Positions 17,244 through 24,990 of a DNA stretch of 64,000 nucleotides are shown here, one piece after another. Under the pieces are notes generated by a model. The model made no database searches. It saw nothing but the letters and a program-made list of their open reading frames with translations, and was not told the DNA's origin. Each line of letters opens with the position of its first letter. The stretch's first letter is position 1. Source of the stretch: Myroides sp. JBRI-B21084 (GTDB lineage: Bacteria > Bacteroidota > Bacteroidia > Flavobacteriales > Flavobacteriaceae); assembly GCF_030545015.1 (NCBI RefSeq), contig NZ_CP120653.1, forward strand, positions 1,860,001 to 1,924,000, written 5' to 3'. The position numbers and the translations under genes are program-made.

Positions 17244-18461
17244 TTAGTTTAGCATCATTTGAGCTTTTTTCAAAGCATCAATTAACACATCTATTTCTTC
17301 TTTTGTATTGTAAAACGCAAACGATGCGCGTATGGTACCTGGAATATTAAAAAATTGCATAATAGGTTGTGCACAATGGTGTCCTGTACGTACTGCAACC
17401 CCTAATTTATCAATTATTGCGCCTACATCGTAAGGGTGTAAACCTTTTATATTGAAAGATATTACCGATGTTTTTTCTGCAGCAGTACCATAAAATGTAA
17501 TTCCTTCAATTTCGTTTAATCGTTGGGTACCGTAGGTTAACAGTTCGTGTTCATACGCTGCAATATTATCAAAACCAATTTGGTTTAAATAATCAATTGC
17601 AACACCTAAAACAATTCCACCTGCAATATTAGGTGTACCAGCTTCAAATTTATGGGGTAAACAAGCGTAAGTGGTTTTTTCAAAAGTTACTTCTTTTATC
17701 ATTTCACCACCGCCTTGGTAAGGAGGTAATTTATTTAACCATTCTTCTTTTCCATACAAAACACCTGTACCAGTAGGACCGCCGATTTTATGGCCCGAAA
17801 AAACATAAAAATCGCAATTTAAAGCTTGTACATCGGGTTTAATATGTGGTGTTGCTTGAGCACCATCAATTAAAACGGCTGCACCTACTTTGTGCGCTTG
17901 TTCTATTATTGATTTTATAGGATTTATAATTCCCAATGCATTTGAAATATGATTTACTGCTACAACTTTTGTGTTGCTAGTTAGTAAATTTTTATAAGCA
18001 TCCATATCTAACGCACCATTTGGTAACATTGGTATTACTTTTAAAGTTGCTCCTGAACGCTCACAAGCAAATTGCCAAGGTACTATATTTGAATGATGTT
18101 CTAAATGCGATACTATAACTTCGTCACCTGGTTGTAACAACGAACCAAAACCACTAGCTACTAAGTTGATACCAAAGGTAGTACCCGCTGTAAAAAGCAC
18201 TTCGTAGTTGTGCTTAGCATTAAGATGTTTTTGAATTTTTAAGCGCGATTCCTCATAAGCATCAGTTGCAACCTGACTTAAATAATGAACACCACGGTGA
18301 ATGTTAGCGTTAATTTCGTTGTAATATTTAGCTTCGGCATCAATAACCACTTTTGGCTTTTGCGATGTTGCTGCATTATCAAAATACACCAAAGGCTTTC
18401 CGTTAATATTTTGGTGAAGTATAGGAAAATCGGCACGTATTTTTTTTATATCGAACTTCAT
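17244..18461 (-). CDS. sufS: Cysteine desulfurase SufS
   Basis: This 405-residue PLP enzyme converts L-cysteine to L-alanine and delivers persulfide sulfur to SufE. The PLP lysine is K225 in FSGHKIGGPTGTGVLYG. The catalytic cysteine is C363 in RTGHHCAQP, the class II (SufS-type) short loop. SHLEHHSNIVPW and DGAQATPH are further family motifs. It is the first gene of the five-gene sufS cluster and has its own candidate promoter. It is separated from sufABCD by a two-component system. Confidence 0.97.
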   Translation of the reverse strand: MKFDIKKIRADFPILHQNINGKPLVYFDNAATSQKPKVVIDAEAKYYNEINANIHRGVHYLSQVATDAYEESRLKIQKHLNAKHNYEVLFTAGTTFGINLVASGFGSLLQPGDEVIVSHLEHHSNIVPWQFACERSGATLKVIPMLPNGALDMDAYKNLLTSNTKVVAVNHISNALGIINPIKSIIEQAHKVGAAVLIDGAQATPHIKPDVQALNCDFYVFSGHKIGGPTGTGVLYGKEEWLNKLPPYQGGGEMIKEVTFEKTTYACLPHKFEAGTPNIAGGIVLGVAIDYLNQIGFDNIAAYEHELLTYGTQRLNEIEGITFYGTAAEKTSVISFNIKGLHPYDVGAIIDKLGVAVRTGHHCAQPIMQFFNIPGTIRASFAFYNTKEEIDVLIDALKKAQMMLN

Positions 18462-18481
18462 AGAAATCTTAAAAATTTATA

Positions 18482-18489
18482 CAAAGATA
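18482..18489 (-). promoter_or_regulatory. Candidate -7 promoter element of the sufS cluster
   Basis: On the minus strand this reads TATCTTTG, a TAnnTTTG match, 20 bp before the sufS ATG. The -33 region is unclear. It supports separate transcription of sufS from sufBCD. Confidence 0.5.
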
Positions 18490-18582
18490 CTAATATAAAA
18501 TAACAACATTGTGTTATTACAAACAGAATTTAGAATGAATGTAAATAAACAACATTTCAAAACTAAGCAATCAAAAGTTCAT

Positions 18583-19332
18583 TTAACTTAAAGGAATTTG
18601 AATATTAATCTCAAAACCATTCGTTAAATTTAATGTTTGAAGAGTACCGTTAAAGTTTTGCACTCTTTTTTTTATAGATTTTAACCCATAACCACTTTGT
18701 AAATTAACACCTTGCATACCTTTGCCGTTATCGGTTATTATAAAAAAAGCATGTGTATTGTTGTTAAAAACTGTAATTTGAACCGAACTGGCCGATGCGT
18801 GTTTTACGATATTTGTGAAGGCTTCGCGTGCAACACTTACTAGTTGCGTTTGAATTTGACTGTTTAGTAACTGAAGGGTTTCGTTTTCAATTTCAACAGA
18901 AACTTTATATGTACTTAAGGGAAAAAACTGTTCTACTAAAGTGCAAATTTCTGATTTAAAACTTGGAGTAGTTTCAGTTGTACTTTCAAACAATTCGTGG
19001 CTTTGTGTACGTACCTTTAAGTACATATTGGTAACTAATTGATTTGCTTTTACAAGCTGTTCATTAATTGAAACATCTTTATTTGAAAGTACAACTAAAC
19101 TTATAATATTTTTTAAAGCTGCCAAAGTTCCAGCTAGGTCGTCGTGTAAATTCTGAGCTAATTTTTGACGTTCATTTAAAACAACTTCGTTTATTTTTTG
19201 TTGTTTATTAAAATGCAATTGTTTTATGGTAATTAAATTCTTATTTAATTGCTTTTTATAATGTGAAATCTTAATTAAAAGAAATACGCAAAGTAAAAAC
19301 AACAAAAAAATTACACCATATAAATATAACAT
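18583..19332 (-). CDS. Membrane-anchored HisKA_3-type sensor histidine kinase
   Basis: This 249-residue kinase has a single N-terminal membrane helix (about residues 3-21), then a coiled linker. The HisKA_3 dimerization box is ERQKLAQNLHDDLAGTLAALK, with H63 the likely phosphorylated residue. A C-terminal HATPase_c domain shows AREAFTNIVKHA (N box) and DNGKGM (G1 box). There is no extracytoplasmic sensor domain of any size, so it senses through the membrane helix or a partner. It lies 17 bp behind the NarL-type response regulator, its probable partner. The pair sits between sufD and sufS. Confidence 0.9.
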   Translation of the reverse strand: MLYLYGVIFLLFLLCVFLLIKISHYKKQLNKNLITIKQLHFNKQQKINEVVLNERQKLAQNLHDDLAGTLAALKNIISLVVLSNKDVSINEQLVKANQLVTNMYLKVRTQSHELFESTTETTPSFKSEICTLVEQFFPLSTYKVSVEIENETLQLLNSQIQTQLVSVAREAFTNIVKHASASSVQITVFNNNTHAFFIITDNGKGMQGVNLQSGYGLKSIKKRVQNFNGTLQTLNLTNGFEINIQIPLS

Positions 19333-19349
19333 TTCACCAAAACTTTACT

Positions 19350-19988
19350 TTAATCTAGTATTAAACCTGTTTTACGAACGTACGATAGCAACTCGGTAAT
19401 AGAATTTGTTCTTGTTTTTTTCATCATTTTTCTACGATGCGATACAACTGTATGTCTGCTTAACGCAAATTCTTCAGCTGTTTGATTTACTGAATAACCT
19501 TTAGCAAAATATTCTAAAATCTCAATTTCACGTGAGCTAAGCAAAACTTCTTCTACTTTGTTGGCTTCTTTTAAAATATCGGCTATTATTGGGCAATAAA
19601 AGTTTTCGCCGTTACTCAATTTTGCTAAACATTCAATTACCACATCAAAACCAGCAATTTTTGAAACAAATGCATCAGGACGAGCCGATAAAATTGTACG
19701 TATAGCAACTACTTGTGTTACACTACTTAAAATTACAATTTTAACTTTTTTGTTAATGCGGCGTATATCGGCAATAATTTCTATGCCTAATTGGTTTTCC
19801 AGATAATAATCTAAAAATAAATAAATTTCTTTTCGAGGATTTTTTAAAAAATAATCTATACGTTCTTCATGATTGTTTAACACATGAACCTCATCAAAAT
19901 TTCCGAATCTTTCTAACAAAAGGGTAAATGAATCTGTAAACAATGCATGATCATCTACCACAATTGCAACTTTTTGCATATTTTCCAT
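19350..19988 (-). CDS. NarL/LuxR-type response regulator (suf-region two-component system)
   Basis: This 212-residue protein has an N-terminal receiver domain with the acidic pair in IVVDDHALF (D12, D13), phospho-acceptor D60 in YLFLDYYLEN, and the conserved lysine in FVSKIAGF. A C-terminal LuxR-type helix-turn-helix follows (about 145-205: LSSREIEILEYFAKGYSVNQ and SRHTVVSHRRKMMKK). It binds DNA when phosphorylated. The start could be M1 or M4. It precedes the kinase by 17 bp. Upstream is a palindromic element (20193-20232) shared with the giant adhesin gene, so it may be autoregulated or co-regulated with it. Confidence 0.92.
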   Translation of the reverse strand: MENMQKVAIVVDDHALFTDSFTLLLERFGNFDEVHVLNNHEERIDYFLKNPRKEIYLFLDYYLENQLGIEIIADIRRINKKVKIVILSSVTQVVAIRTILSARPDAFVSKIAGFDVVIECLAKLSNGENFYCPIIADILKEANKVEEVLLSSREIEILEYFAKGYSVNQTAEEFALSRHTVVSHRRKMMKKTRTNSITELLSYVRKTGLILD

Positions 19989-20192
19989 ATCTTAAATACT
20001 TAAAAAATTGAACAACAACTTTCACTAGCAGTAAATCAATGGTATTTATAAAAAGTATTAAACAAAAATCCCAATAATTTGTTTTTACAATTTTACTTAC
20101 CTTGTTTGAACAATTGATTTACTTTAAATATTTTGTTTTTAGTGGTTTACTTAATGTAAAAAACAAATATATAACGCTTAACTATAATTACA

Positions 20193-20232
20193 TGTAGTAC
20201 CATAAATGTGTTAAGTGTAGAATTTGTTCTAC
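20193..20232 (-). promoter_or_regulatory. Bipartite GTAGAA palindrome element, copy upstream of the response regulator
   Basis: On the plus strand this holds TGTAGTACCATAAATG (20193-20208) and, starting 24 bp later, the perfect inverted repeat GTAGAA-TTTG-TTCTAC (20217-20232). It is about 205 bp upstream of the response-regulator ATG. The same arrangement, 34 of 40 bases identical with identical spacing, occurs at 61327-61366 upstream of the giant adhesin. Confidence 0.65.
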
Positions 20233-20305
20233 TCAAAAAAGTGTTTTTGTTGTTACTTTTTAATTATTTTATGTTGCTCTTTTTTATTAACGAAAGAAAT
20301 AAAAA

Positions 20306-20336
20306 AAACAAGTTCAATAAATTATTAAACTTGTTT
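20306..20336. terminator. Hairpin with flanking A/T runs, possible second terminator
   Basis: Stem AAACAAGTT / AACTTGTTT followed on the minus strand by a T run. It lies beyond the sufD terminator. The spacer 19989-20390 otherwise holds only the sufD terminator, the GTAGAA element and AT-rich sequence. Confidence 0.5.
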
Positions 20337-20357
20337 CTTTTTAAATTTTAAACTAAA

Positions 20358-20387
20358 AAAATGACTTCTGTTAAAGAAGCCATTTTT
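20358..20387 (-). terminator. Intrinsic terminator of the sufD transcript
   Basis: Stem AAATGGCTTCT / AGAAGTCATTT (one G-U) on the minus strand with a following T run, immediately after the sufD stop at 20391. It argues that the sufB-C-D transcript ends before the two-component genes. Confidence 0.8.
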
Positions 20388-20390
20388 GTA

Positions 20391-21704
20391 TTAAATATCA
20401 AAACCTATATTTACGCCTAATTTCATAGAAATAAGCTTTTGCAGTTTTAATTGTAAATCAGGAATTGCTACCGATGATAAAACCTCATCAGTAAACGCAT
20501 ACATTAACAACGCTTTTGCTTCCTTCTTAGGAATACCACGTTGTTGCATATAAAACATTGCAGTTTCATCTAACTGCCCAATAGTACAACCGTGTGAACA
20601 TTTTACATCATCGGCAAAAATTTCTAATTGCGGTTTGGTGTTTAAAGTTGCTTTATCGGTTAACAAAATATTGTTGTTTTGCTGAAAAGCATCGGTTTTT
20701 TGAGCAATTTTATCAACATAAATCTTACCATTAAAAACTCCGGTTGATCTATCGTTATAAATACCTTTGTAATTTTGGTGGCTTTCGCAGTTAGGTTGTT
20801 CATGATTTACAAGTGTATAATGATCAACATGTTGCTTATCGCCAATAATTGTTATTCCTTTTAAGGTAGAATCGATTCGTTCACCTTTTTGGTAGAAATT
20901 TAAGTTGTTACGCGTAATGTTACCACCAAATGAAAACGTATGAACTGATGCGCGACTTTCTTGTTTTTGATCGATATAGGTATTATCAACTAAATCGGCA
21001 GTTAACAAATCGTTTTGTATTTTGTAATAATCTACAATGGCGCGTTTGGCAGCAAAAATTTCGGTTACGCTGTTTGTAAACATAGGCGTATCGGTAAGTG
21101 ATTGGTGGCGCTCTATAATTTGTACATGTGCGTTTTCGCCTACAATAATTAAGTTGCGTGGCTGTACAAAATTTGGAGTTGTACCCGTTGTAAAATACAA
21201 AATTTCAATTGGTTTTTGCACCACTTTAGATTTTGGTATGTTTACATAAGCACCTTCATAAGCGTACGCCGTATTCAAACTTGTTAAACTATCGTTGCTA
21301 TTAGCTATTTTATTAAAATACGCATCAATTGTCATTTTATACTTTGGCTTTGTTAAAACCGATGACATTAAACAAACATCTAGTCCATCGTGTGTAGTTG
21401 AAGACAAATGCGATGAAAAAACGCCGTTAATAAACACCACTTTATAGGTATCAACATCGTTTAAAAAATATTTTTTAACGTCTTTCCATTCAACCGCCGA
21501 TTCATTTTTAGGCAAAATATTAAAATCGTTTGCTAAAACAGCATTTAACGATGTATATTTCCAAGCTTCTTCCTTTTTGGTAGGAAAACCTTTATTTTCA
21601 AAAATCTTTAAAGCATCTGTACGCAAATTGTGTAGGGTAGAATTAATATCTACTTTTTGTTCAAATGCTAAAAATGATGATAATACTTTTTCTTTTAAAT
21701 CCAT
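20391..21704 (-). CDS. sufD: Fe-S cluster assembly protein SufD
   Basis: This 437-residue paralogue of SufB is part of the SufBC2D scaffold that builds iron-sulfur clusters. The C-terminal core shows the SufBD beta-helix and the conserved VKCSHGCTIGQLDE motif with its Cys and His. It is followed by GIPKKEAKALLMYAFTDEV, typical of SufB/SufD C-termini. The N-terminal helical domain (KKEEAWKYTSLNA) is normal. It lies 83 bp downstream of sufC and is followed by terminators. Confidence 0.95.
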   Translation of the reverse strand: MDLKEKVLSSFLAFEQKVDINSTLHNLRTDALKIFENKGFPTKKEEAWKYTSLNAVLANDFNILPKNESAVEWKDVKKYFLNDVDTYKVVFINGVFSSHLSSTTHDGLDVCLMSSVLTKPKYKMTIDAYFNKIANSNDSLTSLNTAYAYEGAYVNIPKSKVVQKPIEILYFTTGTTPNFVQPRNLIIVGENAHVQIIERHQSLTDTPMFTNSVTEIFAAKRAIVDYYKIQNDLLTADLVDNTYIDQKQESRASVHTFSFGGNITRNNLNFYQKGERIDSTLKGITIIGDKQHVDHYTLVNHEQPNCESHQNYKGIYNDRSTGVFNGKIYVDKIAQKTDAFQQNNNILLTDKATLNTKPQLEIFADDVKCSHGCTIGQLDETAMFYMQQRGIPKKEAKALLMYAFTDEVLSSVAIPDLQLKLQKLISMKLGVNIGFDI

Positions 21705-21787
21705 TTTTTGTTTTTGTTTAAAGTTTAAAGTTTGGTATTTAAGTGTGTTGTAACCTTAAAATTTCACTTTAAACCATTTAAACTAAA

Positions 21788-22525
21788 TTATTTAAGCCAA
21801 TCGTATCCTTTTTCTTCTAATTCTAAGGCAAGTTCTTTACCACCTGTTTTTACAATTTTACCATCGTGTAACACGTGAACAAAATCGGGTACTATATAAT
21901 CAAGTAAACGTTGGTAATGGGTAATTACAACTACAGCGTTTTTATCGTTTTTAAGTTTGTTAACTCCATTTGCCACAATACGTAAAGCATCAATATCTAA
22001 ACCAGAATCGGTTTCATCTAAAATTGCAACTTTAGGGTTTAACATGGCCATTTGAAAAATTTCGTTACGTTTTTTTTCACCGCCTGAAAAACCTTCGTTT
22101 AATGAACGTGATAAAAATTTACGATCAATTTCTAACAACTCTGATTTTTCTTTAATTAACTTCAACATTTCGTTCGCAGGCATATCTTCTAATCCGTTTG
22201 CCTTGCGCGATTCGTTAATAGCTGTTTTCATAAAGTTTGTTACCGATACACCCGGAATTTCAACTGGGTACTGAAACGATAAAAAGATTCCTTTATGAGC
22301 ACGCTCTTCTGGCGCTAAATCACCTAAATCTTCGCCATCTAAAATAATTTCACCTTGTGTAACTTCAAAATTTTCATTCCCAGCAATTACCGATGATAAG
22401 GTAGATTTACCTGCACCATTTGGCCCCATGATTGCGTGTACTTCGCCAGCTTTTACTTCAAGGTTTATTCCTTTTAATATTTCTTTATCCTCTACAGAGG
22501 CATGTAAGTTTTTTATTTGTAACAT
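21788..22525 (-). CDS. sufC: Fe-S cluster assembly ATPase SufC
   Basis: This 245-residue ABC-type ATPase powers the SufBC2D scaffold. Walker A is GPNGAGKST (34-42), the signature loop is FSGGEKKRNE, and Walker B is VAILDETDSGLD followed by the switch histidine in VVVITHYQR. KKRNE in the signature loop is characteristic of SufC rather than ordinary transporters. In most SUF operons sufC directly follows sufB; here a broken four-helix-bundle gene lies between them. Confidence 0.96.
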   Translation of the reverse strand: MLQIKNLHASVEDKEILKGINLEVKAGEVHAIMGPNGAGKSTLSSVIAGNENFEVTQGEIILDGEDLGDLAPEERAHKGIFLSFQYPVEIPGVSVTNFMKTAINESRKANGLEDMPANEMLKLIKEKSELLEIDRKFLSRSLNEGFSGGEKKRNEIFQMAMLNPKVAILDETDSGLDIDALRIVANGVNKLKNDKNAVVVITHYQRLLDYIVPDFVHVLHDGKIVKTGGKELALELEEKGYDWLK

Positions 22526-22541
22526 ATATTTTTATTTGAAG

Positions 22542-22553
22542 ATTTGAAAATTT
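22542..22553 (+). repeat. Left 12-bp inverted repeat flanking the IVP-like gene
   Basis: ATTTGAAAATTT, the exact reverse complement of 22934-22945. A similar second copy (AAATTTGAAAAT) lies just after it at 22557-22568. Being A/T-only apart from one G, the match alone is weak evidence. Confidence 0.4.
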
Positions 22554-22581
22554 TTAAATTTGAAAATATTCGTATCTCTGA

Positions 22582-22935
22582 CTATTTAGTTTTTGATGAT
22601 ATTATTATTTTATTAATGATTTTTGAAATGATTTCAATTTGATTTTTTAGGTTGGTACAATCCGGATAATTTTTGCTCATGGAACATAAATCTAACCAAT
22701 AAATTGTTTCTTCAATTTCTTATGCAGCAATTTTAAATTTATGAATAAAATCGTTTTTACTTTCTGCATTTTGAGCTTCCCTTACATTCGCACCAATTGA
22801 AGTTCCTGATTTTAACAACTGATTCGCTATTACAAATCTTTTATTAGTCTCTAAAATTTCGCAAAATTCAATTATTTCTAACGCAAATTCAAAAGTTAAT
22901 TTAACAATTATGTTTTCCGAATTCTTCATCCTCAA
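22582..22935 (-). pseudogene. Four-helix-bundle protein (23S rRNA IVP family), interrupted by an in-frame stop
   Basis: Read through, the frame encodes 117 residues of the four-helix-bundle/S23 IVP family. Helix 1 is KLTFEFALEIIEFCEILE, helix 2 contains ANQLLKSGTSIGANVREAQ (the family's most conserved part) and helix 3 starts KNDFIHKFKIAA. A TAA at 22720-22722 (codon 72) then interrupts it. The same frame continues EIEETIYWLDLCSMSK to a TAG at 22582. The interrupted codon is where the family usually has Lys (AAA), so one A-to-T change explains it. The gene is inserted between sufB and sufC and is flanked by 12-bp inverted repeats (22542-22553 and 22934-22945). The function of these proteins is unclear. 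Confidence 0.85.
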
Positions 22936-22945
22936 ATTTTCAAAT
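22934..22945 (-). repeat. Right 12-bp inverted repeat flanking the IVP-like gene
   Basis: AAATTTTCAAAT on the plus strand, partner of 22542-22553. It overlaps the first codon of the IVP-like gene. Confidence 0.4.
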
Positions 22946-22963
22946 TATACCATTCGCAAATTC

Positions 22964-24412
22964 TTATCCCACCGATCCTTCTAACGAAATTTCTAATAGT
23001 TTTTTAGCTTCAACTGCAAATTCCATTGGTAATTTATCTAAAACCTCGCGTGAGAAACCGTTTACGATTAAGGCAATAGCTGTTTCGGTTGGAATTCCTC
23101 TTTGATTGCAATAGAAAATTTGATCTTCACCAATTTTACTTGTGGTTGCTTCGTGTTCTAATTTTGCGGTTGCATTTTTACTTTCGATGTACGGAAATGT
23201 ATGTGCGCCACACTCGTTACCCATTAATAAACTATCGCATTGTGAAAAGTTACGCGCGTTTTCGGCACGTGATCCTATTTGCACCAATCCACGGTAAGAA
23301 TTTTGCGATTTTCCTGCCGAAATACCTTTTGATATAATGGTTGATTTAGTGTTTTTACCTAAATGAATCATTTTGGTACCTGTATCGGCTTGTTGGTAAT
23401 TGTTGGTAACTGCAATTGAATAAAATTCACCTACCGAATTATCGCCTTTTAAAATACACGATGGATATTTCCAAGTTACTGCCGAACCGGTTTCTACCTG
23501 TGTCCATGAAATTTTAGCATTTTTTTCGGCTAAAGCACGTTTTGTAACAAAGTTAAAAACACCACCCTTACCATTTTTATCGCCTGGAAACCAGTTTTGA
23601 ACGGTAGAATATTTAATTTCGGCATCGTTCATAGCAATTAATTCTACAACGGCTGCGTGTAATTGGTTTTCATCACGGCTAGGTGCAGTACAACCTTCTA
23701 AATAAGATACGTACGAACCTTCATCTGCAATTAATAATGTACGTTCAAACTGACCTGTACCTGCTTGATTAATACGGAAATAGGTTGATAATTCCATTGG
23801 GCAACGAACGCCTTTTGGAATGTAACAGAACGATCCATCTGAAAAAACAGCCGAGTTTAAAGCTGCGTAAAAATTATCGGTTGTAGGAACAACAGTACCT
23901 AAATGTTTTTTTACTAATTCAGGATGTTCTTTGATAGCTTCGGAAATAGAACAAAAAATGATTCCCTTTTCGTTTAAAGTTTCTTTAAAAGTAGTAGCTA
24001 CTGATACCGAATCAACAACAATATCCATTGCAATGTTGTTCATTCGTTTTTGTTCTTCTAAAGAAATACCTAACTTTTTGTACATAGCCAAAAGCTCTGG
24101 ATCTACATCTTCTAAGGTTTTGTTAGGATCAACATCTTTTGGAGCCGAGTAATATGAAATTGCCTGAAAATCGGGTTTTTCATAGGTTACGTTAGCCCAG
24201 TTAGGCTCGGTCATTTCTTTCCAAACACGAAAAGCATTTAGGCGCCATTCGGTCATCCATTCAGGTTCTTCCTTCTTTTTAGAAATGGCACGAACAATGT
24301 CTTCATTTAGTCCCACAGGAAAGGTTTCAGATTCTAAATTAGTATAAAATCCGTATTCATATTCCTTCGTTTCTAATTCTTTTTTTAATTCTTCTTCGGT
24401 ATATTTACTCAT
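22964..24412 (-). CDS. sufB: Fe-S cluster assembly protein SufB
   Basis: This 482-residue core scaffold subunit of SufBC2D shows typical SufB motifs: [31 protein letters not shown], the tryptophan-rich [22 protein letters not shown], and the C-terminal [20 protein letters not shown] with conserved Cys and His. Normal length and complete. It lies 84 bp after sufA and heads sufB-(IVP)-sufC-sufD. The IVP-like insertion downstream may weaken coupling to sufC. Confidence 0.97.
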   Translation of the reverse strand: MSKYTEEELKKELETKEYEYGFYTNLESETFPVGLNEDIVRAISKKKEEPEWMTEWRLNAFRVWKEMTEPNWANVTYEKPDFQAISYYSAPKDVDPNKTLEDVDPELLAMYKKLGISLEEQKRMNNIAMDIVVDSVSVATTFKETLNEKGIIFCSISEAIKEHPELVKKHLGTVVPTTDNFYAALNSAVFSDGSFCYIPKGVRCPMELSTYFRINQAGTGQFERTLLIADEGSYVSYLEGCTAPSRDENQLHAAVVELIAMNDAEIKYSTVQNWFPGDKNGKGGVFNFVTKRALAEKNAKISWTQVETGSAVTWKYPSCILKGDNSVGEFYSIAVTNNYQQADTGTKMIHLGKNTKSTIISKGISAGKSQNSYRGLVQIGSRAENARNFSQCDSLLMGNECGAHTFPYIESKNATAKLEHEATTSKIGEDQIFYCNQRGIPTETAIALIVNGFSREVLDKLPMEFAVEAKKLLEISLEGSVG

Positions 24413-24495
24413 AATACGTTTATTGAATGTAGTTTAAGGTTTAGGTTAAAATTGGATGAATTACATGAAAACCTAAAACTTAAAAACTGTACTTT

Positions 24496-24825
24496 TTAAA
24501 GCGAAAAACTTTCGCCGCAACCACAGGTTCTAGCAGCGTTAGGATTGTTAAAAACAAAACCTTTACCGTTTAATCCGCCTGAAAATTCAAGGGTTGTACC
24601 TACTAAATACAAAAAGCTTTTTTTATCAACGGCAATTTTTACACCGGCGTCTTCAAAAACTTTATCGCTTTCGGTAGTTGCTTTGTCAAATTTTAATTCA
24701 TATTCTAAACCCGAGCAGCCGCCGCTTTTCACGCCTACTCTAATAAAGTCAGTTTCAGGGTTAAAACCGTCATCTTCCATCAACATTTTAGCTCTTTTAG
24801 CTGCCGATTCTGATACTTTTATCAT
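24496..24825 (-). CDS. sufA: HesB/IscA-type Fe-S carrier protein (SufA)
   Basis: This 109-residue A-type carrier has the three expected cysteines: one in VKSGGCSGLEYEL and two in the C-terminal CGCGESF. The IRVGVKSGGCSG and NPNAARTCGCG segments are diagnostic. It accepts clusters from SufBCD and passes them to apoproteins. It is the first gene of the suf cluster with a TATCTTTG element 30-37 bp upstream. Function as SufA rather than ErpA is assigned by neighbourhood. Confidence 0.92.
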   Translation of the reverse strand: MIKVSESAAKRAKMLMEDDGFNPETDFIRVGVKSGGCSGLEYELKFDKATTESDKVFEDAGVKIAVDKKSFLYLVGTTLEFSGGLNGKGFVFNNPNAARTCGCGESFSL

Positions 24826-24854
24826 GATCTACTGGTTTTTAAATTTTAATTATG

Positions 24855-24862
24855 CAAAGATA
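24855..24862 (-). promoter_or_regulatory. Candidate -7 promoter element of the suf operon
   Basis: Minus-strand TATCTTTG (TAnnTTTG), 29 bp before the sufA ATG. No clear -33 TTTG. It is the same octamer as found before sufS. Confidence 0.5.
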
Positions 24863-24952
24863 GTTACAAAATATGATTTTTATCACATTAATAACAATAT
24901 TATAACTTATTGCAATAATGTTTGGTTTTATATTGAAGTTAAAAGTTTTAGC

Positions 24953-24990
24953 TAAAAAAAACGCAACGAAATAAATCGTTGCGTATAAAA
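24953..24990 (-). terminator. Intrinsic terminator of the M1 peptidase gene
   Basis: Stem ACGCAACGA / TCGTTGCGT with a 6-nt loop, then a T run on the minus strand, right after the stop codon at 24991. Confidence 0.82.

Noticed and set aside
20306-20336. Hairpin as a riboswitch or small RNA
   Set aside because: It is a simple AT-rich stem with a T run and no larger conserved fold that I can see.
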